Notes: a model not told the origin generated them from the letters alone. A DNA stretch of 64,000 nucleotides from Cellulomonas humilata (GCF_013359775.1 NZ_JABMCI010000037.1:1-64000), one strand, 5' to 3'; shown: positions 33,892 to 46,590, counted from the stretch's first letter. A program made the numbers and translations.

Positions 33892-35187
33892 TCAGGCGTC
33901 GATGCGGTCGATCACCAGGGAGCGTGCCGCCACGGCCGTGCCCGCGGGCGCGACGACGACCGCACCGTCGAGCGCCTCCCGCGCGCGGGCGAACCGCTCG
34001 GGGGTGTCCGTGTGGAGTGTCATGAGCGGCTGACCGGCTCGCACGACGTCGCCGGGCTTCGCGTGCAGCTCGACGCCGGCGCCCGCCTGCACCGGGTCCT
34101 CCTTGCGCGCGCGTCCCGCGCCGAGGCGCCACGCAGCGATGCCCACCGCGTACGCGTCGAGCCCGAACAGCACCCCGTCGGACTCCGCCAGCACCTGCTC
34201 GGTCTCCCGGGCCACGGGCAGCGTCGCGTCCGGGTCGCCGCCCTGCGCCGCGATCATCCGTTTCCACGCGTCCATCGCGCGACCGTCGGACAGCGCGGCC
34301 ACGACGTCCTGACCCGGGCGGCCCGCTGCGTCGAGCATCTCGCGCGCCAGCGCCACGGTGAGCTCCACGACGTCCGCGGGTCCCCCGCCGGCCAGCACCT
34401 CGACCGACTCGCGCACCTCGAGGGCGTTGCCCGCGGTCAACCCGAGCGGCGTCGACATGTCGGTGAGGAGCGCCACGGTCTTCACGCCCGCGTCCGTGCC
34501 GAGCGCGACCATCGTGCGGGCCAGCTCGCGGGCGCGGGCGACGTCCTTCATGAACGCGCCGGAGCCGACCTTCACGTCGAGCACGAGCGCACCCGTGCCC
34601 TCGGCGATCTTCTTGCTCATGATCGAGCTGGCGATCAGCGGGATGGCCTCGACCGTGCCCGTGACGTCCCGCAGCGCGTACAGCTTGCGGTCGGCGGGGG
34701 CGAGCCCGGACCCGGCTTGGCAGATGACGGCGCCGACGTCGTCGAGCTGCGCCATCATCTCCTCGTTGCTCAGCGCGGCCCGCCAGCCGGGGATGGACTC
34801 CAGCTTGTCCAGCGTCCCGCCGGTGTGGCCCAGACCGCGGCCCGACAGCTGCGGCACAGCGACGCCGAACACCGCGACGAGCGGCGCGAGCGGCAGCGTG
34901 ATCTTGTCCCCCACGCCGCCGGTCGAGTGCTTGTCCGCGGTCGGGCGCGACAGCCCGGAGAAGTCCATCCGCTCGCCGCTCGCGATCATCGCGGCCGTCC
35001 ACCGGGCGATCTCGGCGCGGTCCATGCCGTTGAGCAGGATCGCCATGTTCAGCGCCGACATCTGCTCCTCGGCCACCACCCCGCGCGTGTACGCGTCGAT
35101 GACCCAGTCGATCTGCGCGTCGCTCAACCGGTGCCCGTCGCGCTTGGTGACGATGACGTCGACTGCGTCGAAAGCCTCGGTGCTCAT
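33892..35187 (-). CDS. deoA: Thymidine phosphorylase
   Basis: 431 residues. It phosphorolyses thymidine and deoxyuridine to base and deoxyribose-1-phosphate. Signatures: [10 protein letters not shown] (phosphate site), [42 protein letters not shown], and the C-terminal [16 protein letters not shown] domain. The start overlaps the cdd stop (ATGA), so deamination of cytidine and phosphorolysis of the product are coupled in expression. Confidence 0.95.
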   Translation of the reverse strand: MSTEAFDAVDVIVTKRDGHRLSDAQIDWVIDAYTRGVVAEEQMSALNMAILLNGMDRAEIARWTAAMIASGERMDFSGLSRPTADKHSTGGVGDKITLPLAPLVAVFGVAVPQLSGRGLGHTGGTLDKLESIPGWRAALSNEEMMAQLDDVGAVICQAGSGLAPADRKLYALRDVTGTVEAIPLIASSIMSKKIAEGTGALVLDVKVGSGAFMKDVARARELARTMVALGTDAGVKTVALLTDMSTPLGLTAGNALEVRESVEVLAGGGPADVVELTVALAREMLDAAGRPGQDVVAALSDGRAMDAWKRMIAAQGGDPDATLPVARETEQVLAESDGVLFGLDAYAVGIAAWRLGAGRARKEDPVQAGAGVELHAKPGDVVRAGQPLMTLHTDTPERFARAREALDGAVVVAPAGTAVAARSLVIDRIDA

Positions 35188-35591
35188 GCCCGTTCCTCCA
35201 GGTCGGCGGGCCCGAACGCGTCCGGGAGCACCTCGGTCATCGGCTTGATGCCGTGCGTCGTCTCCACCAGCAGCCGGGCTCCGCCGTGCTCCCAGAGCAG
35301 CTGCCGGCACCGGCCGCAGGGCATCAGGACGTTCCCGTGCTTGTCCACGCACGTGAACGCCACCAGCCGTCCGCCGCCCGAGACGTGCAGGCCGGAGACC
35401 AGCGCGCACTCGGCGCAGAGCGTCACGCCGTACGACGCGTTCTCCACGTTGCAGCCGACGACCACCCGGCCGTCGTCCACCAGCGCAGCGGCGCCGACGG
35501 GGAAGTTCGAGTACGGCGCGTACGCCTTGTGCATGACCTCGGTGGCGGCGGAGCGCAGGGCGTCCCAATCAATGAGTGACTCGCTGTTCAT
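35184..35591 (-). CDS. cdd: Cytidine deaminase
   Basis: 135 residues, normal for the homotetrameric type. Zinc ligands are the cysteine of TLCAECAL and the pair in PCGRC; the glutamate of CAE is the proton shuttle. It converts (deoxy)cytidine to (deoxy)uridine. It follows the transporter permease by nine bases and overlaps deoA. Confidence 0.95.
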   Translation of the reverse strand: MNSESLIDWDALRSAATEVMHKAYAPYSNFPVGAAALVDDGRVVVGCNVENASYGVTLCAECALVSGLHVSGGGRLVAFTCVDKHGNVLMPCGRCRQLLWEHGGARLLVETTHGIKPMTEVLPDAFGPADLEERA

Positions 35592-35600
35592 GTCCGCTTT

Positions 35601-36896
35601 TCACTTCGTGTAGGGGATGCCCTCGGCGGCCGGCGGGCGCACGCGTCCGACCAGCCCCGCGACGGCGAAGATCGTCACGATGTACGGCGTCATCAGCATG
35701 ATCTGGCTGGGGATCGGCGTTTGGATGATGCTCAGCTGGAGCTGCAGGTTGTTGGCGAACCCGAACAGCAGGGCCGCCGCCAGCGCACCCTTGGGGCTCC
35801 AGCGGCCCAGGATCATGGCGGCGAGCGCGATGTACCCCTTGCCGTTGGTCATCTCCTTGCCGAACGCCAGCCCCGCGGCCACCGTGAAGAACGCGCCACC
35901 CAGACCGGCCACCGCCCCGCCCAGCACGGTCGAGCGCAGACGCGTGCGGTTGACCTTGATGCCGACGGTGTCCGCGGCCTTCGGGTGCTCGCCGACCGAG
36001 CGCAGGCGCAGCCCCCAGCGGGACCGGAACACCATGATCTGCAGCACGATCACGACGACGTACATGATGTAGACGAGCGCGGTCTGCCGGAACAGCACAG
36101 GGCCGATGATCGGGATCTGCGAGAGCACGGGGATGCTGATGACCGGCAGGCCCGGGGGGTTGTTCCAGGTGTCCGGGTTCGCCTTGAGCACCGTGGAGAA
36201 CAGGTAGCTGGTCACGCCGATGACCAGCACGTTCAGCACGACACCGACGATGATCTGGTTGACCACGTACTTGATGGAGAACAGCACCAGCAGCAGCCCG
36301 ACGAGGGCGCCCGCGACCGGCGCGGCGATGAGCCCCGCATACGCGCTGCCGGTCAGGGTCGCGACGACTGCGGCGAGGAACGCGCCGCCCAGCAGCTGAC
36401 CCTCGATGGCGATGTTGATGATGCCCGAGCGCTCGCACAGCAGACCCGCGAGGGCACCGAAGACCAGCGGGATGGCCAGGAACAGGGAGCCCTGGAGCAG
36501 GCCGGTCAGCGGCAGCGCGCTGTCCTTGCCGGCGACCGCCCAGACGAGGAACGCGAAGACCATGAGCACGCCGTACGTGATCGGCAGCCAGACGCCGGCC
36601 TTCTCGCGCCGGCGGGTCTCGTAGAAGGACACACCCGCGAGCGCCAGCGCCCCGAGGCACAGGACGATCGCCGTGAGCTTGGACGGCACCGAGAACGGTG
36701 TGAACTGGATGAAGTCACGCGACGTGGAGATGCCGAACGTGCTGGTCTCCCCGCTGGGACCGAGCAGGCCGAAGACGACCAGCCCGACCAGGGCGACCGC
36801 TGCGTAGGCGATCGGCGCGTGCCACCGGATCGGGGGCAGGACCTGCGCGGAGGCGGGGCGTGCCGACGCCGGGGCGTCGATCGTGGGGGCGCTCAT
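35601..36896 (-). CDS. Nucleoside ABC transporter permease (second)
   Basis: 431 residues with about ten membrane helices. The GIINIAIEGQLLGGAF motif is the cytoplasmic coupling signature of BPD_transp_2 permeases of the BMP/guanosine-importer class, and RSVGEHPKAADTVGI is the second conserved block. Its start overlaps the stop of the first permease (ATGA). It should pair with that protein to form the membrane channel. Confidence 0.92.
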   Translation of the reverse strand: MSAPTIDAPASARPASAQVLPPIRWHAPIAYAAVALVGLVVFGLLGPSGETSTFGISTSRDFIQFTPFSVPSKLTAIVLCLGALALAGVSFYETRRREKAGVWLPITYGVLMVFAFLVWAVAGKDSALPLTGLLQGSLFLAIPLVFGALAGLLCERSGIINIAIEGQLLGGAFLAAVVATLTGSAYAGLIAAPVAGALVGLLLVLFSIKYVVNQIIVGVVLNVLVIGVTSYLFSTVLKANPDTWNNPPGLPVISIPVLSQIPIIGPVLFRQTALVYIMYVVVIVLQIMVFRSRWGLRLRSVGEHPKAADTVGIKVNRTRLRSTVLGGAVAGLGGAFFTVAAGLAFGKEMTNGKGYIALAAMILGRWSPKGALAAALLFGFANNLQLQLSIIQTPIPSQIMLMTPYIVTIFAVAGLVGRVRPPAAEGIPYTK

Positions 36897-38178
36897 GCGG
36901 TGACCTCCTTCGCGGTGACGGGGACGACGGGCTTCGGTGCGCGTGGCGTGTCCGGCGACGGGAGCCGGAACACCGACCGCACCAACGGCGGGGCCGCGAT
37001 GAACAGGACGATGAGCGACTGCACGACGAGCACGATGTCGATGGGCGTCCCGGTGCGCGCCTGCATGACCACGCCGCCGGCGCGCAGCGCGCCGAACAGG
37101 ATGCCCGCGAGCACCGTGCCGAGCGGCTTGGACCGGCCGAGCAGGGCGACCGTGATGGCGTCGAACCCGTAGCTCGCCGCGACGCCCGCGGTGAGCACCC
37201 GCTCGGTGCCGAGCACCTGCGCGGACCCCGCGAGGCCCGCGAACGCACCGGCCGTGAGCATGACCCAGACGTACGCCGCGTTCACCGAGATGCCCGCGGT
37301 GCGAGCCGCGTGCGGGTTGGACCCGACCGCGCGGAACCGGAAGCCGATGGTCGACCGCTCCATCAGCCACCACGCGAACACCGCGGCCGCGATGGCCACC
37401 AGGAAGCCCGCGTGCAGGCGGAACCCGCTGCCCAGCAGCAACGGGTAGACGGCCGTGTCCGGGATGGGCGGGCTCACCGGGTTGTTGCTGCCGGGCCGCT
37501 GGAACGCGTTGAGGCTCAGCAGGTACGCGACCAGGTACACCGCGATGTTGTTGAGCATGATCGTGACGATGACCTCGTGCGCGCCCGTGCGCGCCTTGAG
37601 CACGCCGGCGATGCCTGCCCACAGGGCGCCACCGAGCGCGGCGCCGATGACGCAGAGCAGCAGGTGCAGCACCGGGGGGAGGTCGAACGTGAACCCGATG
37701 TACCCGGCGAAGATTCCACCGAGGATGATCTGGCCCTGGGCGCCGATGTTGAACAGCCCGGCGCGGAAGCCGATGCCCAGGCCGAGACCGGCCAGGATCA
37801 GGGGGGTCGCGACCGTCAGCGTCTCGGTGAAGGGCCGGACCGCCCGGGACAGCTCCTCGGCCCGCGGGTCGTAGACGGCCCCCGCGAAGAGCGCCGCGTA
37901 GGCCTCCGAGACCGCGGTCCAGGCCGCGGACAGCAGGTCGCCGGGGCGCGAGAAGAAGTAGCCGGCCGCGGCCTGCACCGCCGTGTCGGCGGCGGCGATG
38001 AGCACCCCGCCGAGGATCAGCGCGAGCACCACCGCCAGCACCGAGACCAGCCAGCTGCTGGTGAGCATCTCGTGCAGGATCCGCCGTCCGCCGTCCGACC
38101 TGTCGGCCGGCTCGGCCACGCCCGTCTGCCCGGGGGGCGGCACCTGCGCGTCGGGCAGGGGGACCGGCGTCGGGCTGC

Positions 38179-38182
<4 letters not shown>
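36893..38182 (-). CDS. Nucleoside ABC transporter permease (first)
   Basis: 429 residues. A 40-residue Pro-rich N-terminal tail precedes about nine or ten helices. GLFNIGAQGQIILGGI is the coupling motif, and FRAVGSNPHAARTAGIS the second conserved block. Same family as the downstream permease but clearly distinct in sequence, so the transporter has a heterodimeric membrane part. The start overlaps the ATPase stop. Confidence 0.92.
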
Positions 38183-39831
<1,649 letters not shown>

Positions 39832-39905
39832 CGGTGGTCTCCTTCGACGTCACGAGCGTTCTCAGACACTATCCATCTGCGTGGCGCGAGTGCGCCGGAC
39901 AGGCC

Positions 39906-39933
39906 GACGGCCCGGGCACTGGCCCGGGCCGTC
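39906..39933 (-). terminator. Hairpin between the binding-protein and ATPase genes
   Basis: GACGGCCCGGGC and GCCCGGGCCGTC form a perfect 12-bp stem with a 4-base loop in the 123-base gap. No T tract follows. It may stop part of the transcripts so that the binding protein is made in excess, or protect its mRNA end. Confidence 0.7.
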
Positions 39934-39954
39934 GTCCGTCGGTACTGCGTCAGA

Positions 39955-41049
39955 TCACTTCGGGGAAGCGTCGGACTCGACGACGATGTCACCGGAGATG
40001 ATCGACGCCTTGAGCTCGTCGAGCTTGGTGACGACGTCCGCGGGGACCTTCGACTCGAGGTCGTGGAACGGCGCCAGGCCGAGGCCCTCGTTCTCCAGCG
40101 TGCCGACGTACGGGTCGGAGCTGAAGGTGCCGTCGACGGCCTCGCTGATGGTGTCGAAGACGGCCGGGCCGATCTCCTTCATGACCGAGGTGAGGACGAT
40201 CGGGCCGTACTCCGTGGTCTCGAACCAGTCGGCGTCGACACCGATGATCGAGACGGTGCCGGCCGCCTGCGCGACGGACGCCGTGCCGATGCCCACCGGG
40301 CCGGCGACGGGCATGATGATGTCCGCGCCCTGGTCGATGAAGCTCTGGCCGATGTTCTTGCCGTCGTCCTGGCTGTCGAAGTTGCCGGCGAAGACGCCGG
40401 TCTGCGCGGCCTTGTCCCAGCCGAGGAGCTGGACGGCGCCGCCGTTGTCCTCGTTGAACTTGGCGACGCCGTCGGCGAAGCCGTCCATGAAGATCGTGAC
40501 GGACGGGATGGCGATGCCACCGAAGGTCGCGACCTTGCCGGTGGTCGTCGTCGCCGCGGCGACGTAGCCGGCGAGGTAGGCCGCCTGGGCGGTGTCGAAG
40601 AGGATCGGCTTGGCGTTGTCCAGGGTGACCGGGTTGAAGTCAGCGTCGGAGAACGAGCTGTCGACGAGCGCGAAGTTCACGTCCGGGTTGGCCTCGGCGG
40701 CCGCCTGGATCGGGTCCTCGAGCAGGAAGCCGACGCCGATGATCAGGTCGCAGTTCTCGGCGACGAGACCCTCGATGTTCGGGGTGTAGTCGGTGTCGGC
40801 GGCGGACTCGACGCTGGCAATCTCGATCCCGAGCTCCTCCTCGGCCTGCGTGAGGCCCTCGAAGCCGGACTGGTTGAACGACTTGTCGTCGAAGCCGCCC
40901 GCGTCCGAGACCATGCAGGCCTTGTAGTCGGCGCTCGCGGCTGTCTCGCCGCCAGTCGTCTCCTCGGTCTCCTCCGGAGCACTGCCACACGCCGCAAGCG
41001 CGAGGGCTACAGCCCCGCTGAGGGCGGCCACTCGAATGATCTTCTTCAC
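39955..41049 (-). CDS. BMP-family nucleoside-binding lipoprotein
   Basis: 364 residues from a GTG with AGGAGA six bases upstream. Lipobox LALAAC puts the lipid on C21. The mature part has the BMP (PnrA-like) pattern: VSDAGGFDDKSFNQSGFEGL, GVGFLLEDPIQ and GVDADWFET. PnrA-type proteins bind purine nucleosides, which suits the salvage genes downstream. Two GTTACCG direct repeats, 28 bases apart (41185-41191, 41213-41219), lie upstream; I cannot assign them. Confidence 0.93.
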   Translation of the reverse strand: MKKIIRVAALSGAVALALAACGSAPEETEETTGGETAASADYKACMVSDAGGFDDKSFNQSGFEGLTQAEEELGIEIASVESAADTDYTPNIEGLVAENCDLIIGVGFLLEDPIQAAAEANPDVNFALVDSSFSDADFNPVTLDNAKPILFDTAQAAYLAGYVAAATTTTGKVATFGGIAIPSVTIFMDGFADGVAKFNEDNGGAVQLLGWDKAAQTGVFAGNFDSQDDGKNIGQSFIDQGADIIMPVAGPVGIGTASVAQAAGTVSIIGVDADWFETTEYGPIVLTSVMKEIGPAVFDTISEAVDGTFSSDPYVGTLENEGLGLAPFHDLESKVPADVVTKLDELKASIISGDIVVESDASPK

Positions 41050-41255
41050 GCGACTCTCCTGAATCTCGTCAGCAGCCGGTCCGGCTGGGCCGACCGTGCG
41101 GTTGGCACGACGGTGTACCACCACAAGGTCTGGGGCTGCCCGGCATTGATTCTCGGACCATAGCCAGCACGAGGTGTCGGGCAGGTTACCGGCGGGTATC
41201 CGTGCAGGTTCCGTTACCGACTTGGTATGTCCGCCCAGGTGACGGACGCGTCGTC

Positions 41256-42497
41256 TCAGCCCGCGAGAAGGGCAGTCCGCGCCAGGAGCAGTGCCCCGAC
41301 CTCGACCGCGCGCTCGTCCACCCGGAGGTCGCCCTGGTGGATGTCGTAGGTGTGACCGCCCGGCGTGCGCGTGCCCAGCCGGGCCATCGCGCCCGGCACC
41401 TTGGTCAGGTACCAGGCGAAGTCCTCGCCGCCCAGCGACTGCTCGGTCAGCTGGACCGACCCGGCGCCCAGCACGTCGTGCGCAGCGGCCTCGAGGATCC
41501 CGGTCGCGTGCGCGGAGTTCTCGACGGGCGGGACGCCCCGGTGGTGCCGGACCTGGACCTCGACGCCCAGGGGCGCCAGGACCTGCTCGACCGCCGAGTG
41601 GAACACCTCCGACGCCTTCTCCCACGCGCGGACGTCCAGGCACCGCAGAGTGCCCTTGACGGTCCCCGTCGACGGGATCGCGTTGTGCGCCGACCCCGCC
41701 TGTACGGCGCCCCAGGTGAGGTTCACCCCGGAGCGCGGGTCCAGGCGGCGGCCCAGGATCGCGGGCACCTGCGTGATGACCTGCCCGAGCGCGAACACCA
41801 CGTCACCCGTCAGGTGCGGGCGCGACGTGTGCCCGCCCGGTCCGGTGATCGTCACGGTGACCTCGTCGCTCGCGGACGTGATCGGGCCGATCCGGGTGCC
41901 CACCTGGCCGACGTCGACCTTGGGGTCGCAGTGGAACGAGTAGATCTCCCCGACGCCGTCCAGCCCGCCCGCGGCGACCACGTCGAGCGCCCCGCCGGGC
42001 TGCACCTCCTCGGCCGGCTGGAACACCAGCCGCACCCCGGTGCGCAGCTCGTCCGCCAGCTGGGCCAGGACGAGCCCGGCGCCGAGCACCGCCGCCGTGT
42101 GCACGTCGTGCCCGCAGGCGTGCGCGACGCCCCGCACGGTCGACGCCCACGGCGTGCCGGTGGTGTCCTGCACCGGCAGCCCGTCGAGGTCGGCGCGCAG
42201 GGCGATCCGCTTGCGGCCGCTGGTCGCCGGGCCCGGACCGATGTCGCAGATCAGACCGCTGCCGGGCAGGAGGCGCGGCTCGAGCCCGGCGGCCCGCAGC
42301 CGCTCGGCCACCAGCTTGGTGGTGCGGACCTCGGTGCGGCCGAGCTCCGGGTGCGCGTGCAGGTCCCGGCGGACGGCGGCCAGCTCGTCACGCAGCTCGG
42401 CGACCAGCACGGCGAGGCGGGCCGACGCGGGGTCGGTGGGGTCGGGTCGCAGGCTGGTCAGGGGGGCGACGACCGGGTCGGGATGAGCAGAGGACAC
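41256..42497 (-). CDS. M20-family amidohydrolase
   Basis: 413 residues. RRDLHAHPELG, the metal-site blocks LRADLDGLP, CGHDVHTA and FQPAEE, and the C-terminal LGGEDFAWYL are those of the M20D group (hippurate hydrolase / N-acyl-amino-acid amidohydrolase). It has no signal peptide. Substrate cannot be told. Homologues (amiA/amiB) stand near lpdA in M. tuberculosis. Confidence 0.92.
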   Translation of the reverse strand: MSSAHPDPVVAPLTSLRPDPTDPASARLAVLVAELRDELAAVRRDLHAHPELGRTEVRTTKLVAERLRAAGLEPRLLPGSGLICDIGPGPATSGRKRIALRADLDGLPVQDTTGTPWASTVRGVAHACGHDVHTAAVLGAGLVLAQLADELRTGVRLVFQPAEEVQPGGALDVVAAGGLDGVGEIYSFHCDPKVDVGQVGTRIGPITSASDEVTVTITGPGGHTSRPHLTGDVVFALGQVITQVPAILGRRLDPRSGVNLTWGAVQAGSAHNAIPSTGTVKGTLRCLDVRAWEKASEVFHSAVEQVLAPLGVEVQVRHHRGVPPVENSAHATGILEAAAHDVLGAGSVQLTEQSLGGEDFAWYLTKVPGAMARLGTRTPGGHTYDIHQGDLRVDERAVEVGALLLARTALLAG

Positions 42498-42544
42498 GCT
42501 TCGACCCTAGCCGCGCACGCGAGCAGCGGCCGAGAGTGTCCGCG

Positions 42545-43663
42545 TCAGAGCAGGTCCTCGCGGCCGCGCGCGCGCCAGGCGTCGACCGCGGACTTCACGG
42601 CCTGCGCGTGCGCGAGCGTGGTCACCAGCACGGCGTCGGGGGTGTCGACCACCACGGCTCCGGGCAGACCGATCACCGACACGGTCCGGCCCGTCCCGGG
42701 CACGACGAAGGCTCCGTCGGCGTCGATGCGCAGGACGGCGCCGTCGTCGCCGAGGGTGTCCACCGGCAGGAGCGTGGCGAGCGACTCGAAGTCACCGATG
42801 TCGTCCCAGGTGAAGTCGCCGGGCACGACGGCCACTCCCCCGGCGGCGGCCACCGGCTCGGCGATCGCGTGGTCGATCGCGATCCTGGTCAGCCCCGGCC
42901 AGACGCGCCCCAGCACCTCGCCGCGGTCCGGGCCGTCCCAGGCGGCCGCGATCTCCTGCAGTCCGGCGGCGAGCGTCGGCAGCTGCGTCGCCAGGTGGTC
43001 CAGCAGGACGCGCGCGCGGACGAGGAACATCCCGGCGTTCCAGCGGTACTCCCCCGTCGCCAGGTACGCGGTCGCGGTGTCGGCGTCGGGCTTCTCCGTG
43101 AACCCGGCGGCGTGGGCGACCGTCGGCGCGTCAACCAGGCCGAGCGAGGCACCGGAGCGGACGTAGCCGAACGCGGTCGACGGTCCGGTCGCCGCGATGC
43201 CGATGGTCACGACGTACCCGGCACGGGCCGCGACGACGCCCTCGCGCACGGCGCGCTGGAACCCCTCGGCACCGTCGATGACGTGGTCGGCCGCGAACGA
43301 CCCGAGCACGACGTCCTCGCCGTGCCGGGCGAGCAGGACCGCGGCGGCCAGCCCGATCGCGGCCATCGAGTCGCGCGGCGAGGGCTCGGCCAGCACGTCC
43401 TCGGCCCCGACCTCGGGCAGCTGCCCGGCGACGGTCTCCGCGTGCCGTGCCCCGGTCACCACGAGGACGCCCCCCGCCCCGGTGAGCGGGAGCAGCCGGT
43501 CGACCGTCGCCTGCAGCAGGGTGCGACCCGAGCCGGTGAGGTCGAGCAGGAACTTCGGGTGGCCCGCGCGCGACAGCGGCCACAGGCGCGTGCCCGCACC
43601 GCCTGCCGGGACGACGGCGTGGAATCCGGGGATCACCGAGGACACGGTGGGCGTGGTCGACAT
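42545..43663 (-). CDS. manC: Mannose-1-phosphate guanylyltransferase
   Basis: 372 residues. AVVPAGGAGTRLWPLSR is the nucleotidyltransferase loop with its PKF lysine, FAADHVI the metal site, and GFTEKPD and WNAGMFL follow as usual. It makes GDP-mannose for glycan and mannolipid synthesis. There is no phosphomannose isomerase domain. The ATG at 43663 follows TACCCT by seven bases, so translation is probably leaderless; an upstream in-frame start exists but would include the promoter. Confidence 0.92.
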   Translation of the reverse strand: MSTTPTVSSVIPGFHAVVPAGGAGTRLWPLSRAGHPKFLLDLTGSGRTLLQATVDRLLPLTGAGGVLVVTGARHAETVAGQLPEVGAEDVLAEPSPRDSMAAIGLAAAVLLARHGEDVVLGSFAADHVIDGAEGFQRAVREGVVAARAGYVVTIGIAATGPSTAFGYVRSGASLGLVDAPTVAHAAGFTEKPDADTATAYLATGEYRWNAGMFLVRARVLLDHLATQLPTLAAGLQEIAAAWDGPDRGEVLGRVWPGLTRIAIDHAIAEPVAAAGGVAVVPGDFTWDDIGDFESLATLLPVDTLGDDGAVLRIDADGAFVVPGTGRTVSVIGLPGAVVVDTPDAVLVTTLAHAQAVKSAVDAWRARGREDLL

Positions 43664-43670
43664 GGGGGTC

Positions 43671-43676
43671 AGGGTA
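43671..43676 (-). promoter_or_regulatory. -10 element of leaderless manC
   Basis: TACCCT on the minus strand ends seven bases before the ATG. The rest of 43677-43825 is the divergent sdh promoter region; TACAGT (43767-43772) is a possible sdh -10. Confidence 0.45.
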
Positions 43677-43825
43677 GCGACCGCGCGCCCCTGCCCCACG
43701 CTGTGCAATACCTCACAGCGGGGGCCTAAGGACCCTTGCCGAGCGGTTGCGTACTCCTCAGTTCACTACAGTTGGGCCGACAAGGACGCCGTCGTCCGAA
43801 CCTCTGATCCGCCAGGAGGCCCCCA

Positions 43826-44242
43826 GTGCCCGCAGCGCCCGCGCCCAGCGGAGTGCCGGCCACCCGCAAGGTGCCCGCCGGAACGCTCTACCGAGGGCGG
43901 GAAGGTATGTGGTCGTGGGTCGCCCATCGGGTCACCGGCGTCGCGATCTTCTTCTTCCTGCTCGTGCACGTGCTGGACACCTCGCTCGTGCGCGTGTCGC
44001 CCGAGGCCTACAACGACGTGATCGGCACGTACAAGAACCCGATCATGGGGCTCGGTGAGGCCGGGCTCGTGGCCGCCATCGTGTTCCACGCGTTCAACGG
44101 CATCCGGATCATCCTGGTGGACTTCTGGGCGAAGGGCCCCAAGTACCAGCGCGTGATGCTCTGGGTGGTGATGGGCCTGTTCGCCGTGACCATGGCCGGC
44201 TTCCTGCCCCGTCACCTCATGCACGTGTTCGGAGGCGAGTGA
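43826..44242 (+). CDS. sdhC: Succinate dehydrogenase cytochrome b subunit
   Basis: 138 residues, GTG start with AGGAGG seven bases upstream. Three membrane helices; the family motif WSWVAHRVTGVAIFFFLLVHVLD contains the haem/quinone-site histidines, and FHAFNGIRIIL follows. Anchors the SdhAB part in the membrane and passes electrons to quinone. Confidence 0.94.
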   Translation: MPAAPAPSGVPATRKVPAGTLYRGREGMWSWVAHRVTGVAIFFFLLVHVLDTSLVRVSPEAYNDVIGTYKNPIMGLGEAGLVAAIVFHAFNGIRIILVDFWAKGPKYQRVMLWVVMGLFAVTMAGFLPRHLMHVFGGE

Positions 44243-44703
44243 TGACCACGATCGCCGACCCGAAGGCCCCACGTCCGCCGAAGCCCCGTCCGGCCCGCCT
44301 CACCACCCGCGGCAACACCGAGCTCTACGGCTGGGTGTTCATGCGCGCGTCCGGCGTGATCCTCGTCGTCCTGATCTTCGGGCACCTGTTCGTCAACCTG
44401 GTCGCCGGTGAGGGCATCTCCGCGATCGACTTCGGCTTCGTCGCCGGCAAGTGGGCGTCGCCGTTCTGGCAGATCTGGGACCTGCTGATGCTCTGGCTCG
44501 CGATGATCCACGGCACCAACGGCGTGCGGACGATCATCAACGACTACGCGGAGCGCGACGGTGTGCGGCTCGCCCTCAAGGCGTCGCTGTACCTGGCGTT
44601 CGTCGTCGTCGTCGTGCTCGGCACGCTCGTCATCTTCACGTTCGACCCGTGCCCGGCGGGATCACCGGCTGACCTGCTGCCCTCGTTCTGCACCACGGCC
44701 TGA
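44242..44703 (+). CDS. sdhD: Succinate dehydrogenase membrane anchor subunit
   Basis: 153 residues with three helices. FMRASGVILVVLIFGHLFVNL and LAMIHGTNGVRTIINDY carry candidate haem-b histidines. GGAGG lies six bases before the ATG, which overlaps the sdhC stop; an in-frame GTG three bases earlier is also possible. Confidence 0.93.
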   Translation: MTTIADPKAPRPPKPRPARLTTRGNTELYGWVFMRASGVILVVLIFGHLFVNLVAGEGISAIDFGFVAGKWASPFWQIWDLLMLWLAMIHGTNGVRTIINDYAERDGVRLALKASLYLAFVVVVVLGTLVIFTFDPCPAGSPADLLPSFCTTA

Positions 44704-44739
44704 CGCTCTCCCCTCAGAAACAGGAAGGCATCGACCGCG

Positions 44740-46590
44740 ATGCAGACCCACCAGTACGACGTCGTGATCGTCGGCGCGGGCGGCGCCGGCATGCGCGCGG
44801 CCCTGGAGTCCTCGACGCGCGTGCGCACCGCCGTCATCTCCAAGCTCTACCCGACGCGCTCCCACACGGGTGCGGCGCAGGGCGGCATGTGCGCCGCCCT
44901 GGCCAACGTCGAGGAGGACAACTGGGAGTGGCACACGTTCGACACCGTCAAGGGCGGTGACTACCTGGTGGACCAGGACGCCGCCGAGGTGATGGCCAAG
45001 GAGGCCATCGACGCGGTGCTGGATCTGGAGAAGATGGGCCTGCCGTTCAACCGGACGCCCGAGGGCAAGATCGACCAGCGCCGGTTCGGCGGGCACACCC
45101 GCAACCACGGCGAGGCGGCCGTGCGCCGGTCCTGCTACGCCGCGGACCGCACCGGCCACATGATCCTCCAGACGCTCTACCAGCAGTGCGTGAAGAACGA
45201 CGTCGAGTTCTACAACGAGTTCTACGTGCTCGACCTGCTGGTGGACCACGACCTCGCGGCCGGCCACGTGCCGGACGGCGAGGAGGTCAACGTCTCGGGC
45301 GTCGTCGCCTACGAGCTGGCCACCGGCGAGATCCACGTGTTCCGGGCCAAGTCGGTGGTCCTGGCCACGGGCGGCGCCGGGAAGATCTACAAGACGACCT
45401 CCAACGCACACACCCTCACGGGCGACGGCATGGCGCTGGCGTACCGCCGCGGCATCCCGCTGGAGGACATGGAGTTCTTCCAGTTCCACCCGACCGGCCT
45501 GGCCGGGCTCGGCATCCTTCTGTCGGAGGCCGCGCGCGGCGAGGGCGGCATCCTGCGGAACTCCGAGGGCGAGCGCTTCATGGAGCGCTACGCCCCGACC
45601 ATCAAGGACCTGGCGCCGCGCGACATCGTCGCCCGATCCATGGCCAACGAGGTGCGCGAGGGCCGCGGCGCCGGTCCGAACAAGGACTACGTGCTGCTCG
45701 ACCTGACGCACCTCGAGCCGGCGCACATCGACGCCAAGCTCCCCGACATCACCGAGTTCGCCCGGACGTACCTCGGCATCGAGCCGTACACCGAGCCCGT
45801 GCCGGTCTACCCGACGGCGCACTACGCGATGGGTGGCATCCCCACCAACATCGAGGCGCAGGTGCTGCGCAACTCCACCGACGTCATCCGCGGCCTGTTC
45901 GCCGCCGGCGAGGTCGCGTGCGTGAGCGTGCACGGCTCCAACCGCCTGGGCACCAACTCGCTGCTCGACATCAACGTGTTCGGCAAGCGGGCCGGCATCT
46001 CGGCTGCGGCCTACGCGCAGACCGCGTCGTTCATCGAGCTCCCCGACGACCCCGCGGCCACGGTCGTCGCCGGGCTGGAGGAGATCCGCACGCGCCCCGA
46101 CGGCGAGCGTGTATCGGACATCCGCAAGGCGCTCCAGGAGTCGATGGACCTGAATGCGCAGGTGTTCCGCACGTCCGAGTCGCTGACCCAGGCGCTCAAC
46201 GACATCAAGGCCCTCCAGAAGCGGTTCCGCCGGGTGTCGGTGCAGGACAAGAGCAAGATGTTCAACACCGACCTGCTCGAGGCCGTCGAGCTGGGCTTCC
46301 TGCTCGACATCGCGGAGACGGTCGTCGTCGGCGCCCTCAACCGCGACGAGTCGCGCGGCGGGCACTTCCGCGAGGACTTCCCGGACCGCGACGACAAGAA
46401 CTACATGCGCCACACGATGGCCTACCGGCGCCCGCTCCCCGTGAAGGGCCACCGCCTCTGGGGCACCGAGGGCGACGGGGACCACAAGGGCTCGTTCGCG
46501 CACACCACCCTGTTCGAGGACTACCAGCTCGTGCTGGGCTCCAAGCCCGTCACGATGACCCGCTACCAGCCGATGGAGCGTAAGTACTGA
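44740..46590 (+). CDS. sdhA: Succinate dehydrogenase flavoprotein subunit
   Basis: 616 residues. SHTGAAQGG carries the histidine that binds FAD covalently, [13 protein letters not shown] the dinucleotide fold, and [13 protein letters not shown] the substrate arginine region. Oxidises succinate to fumarate in the citric acid cycle. AGGAAGG stands before the ATG; the stop shares one base with sdhB. Confidence 0.97.
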   Translation: MQTHQYDVVIVGAGGAGMRAALESSTRVRTAVISKLYPTRSHTGAAQGGMCAALANVEEDNWEWHTFDTVKGGDYLVDQDAAEVMAKEAIDAVLDLEKMGLPFNRTPEGKIDQRRFGGHTRNHGEAAVRRSCYAADRTGHMILQTLYQQCVKNDVEFYNEFYVLDLLVDHDLAAGHVPDGEEVNVSGVVAYELATGEIHVFRAKSVVLATGGAGKIYKTTSNAHTLTGDGMALAYRRGIPLEDMEFFQFHPTGLAGLGILLSEAARGEGGILRNSEGERFMERYAPTIKDLAPRDIVARSMANEVREGRGAGPNKDYVLLDLTHLEPAHIDAKLPDITEFARTYLGIEPYTEPVPVYPTAHYAMGGIPTNIEAQVLRNSTDVIRGLFAAGEVACVSVHGSNRLGTNSLLDINVFGKRAGISAAAYAQTASFIELPDDPAATVVAGLEEIRTRPDGERVSDIRKALQESMDLNAQVFRTSESLTQALNDIKALQKRFRRVSVQDKSKMFNTDLLEAVELGFLLDIAETVVVGALNRDESRGGHFREDFPDRDDKNYMRHTMAYRRPLPVKGHRLWGTEGDGDHKGSFAHTTLFEDYQLVLGSKPVTMTRYQPMERKY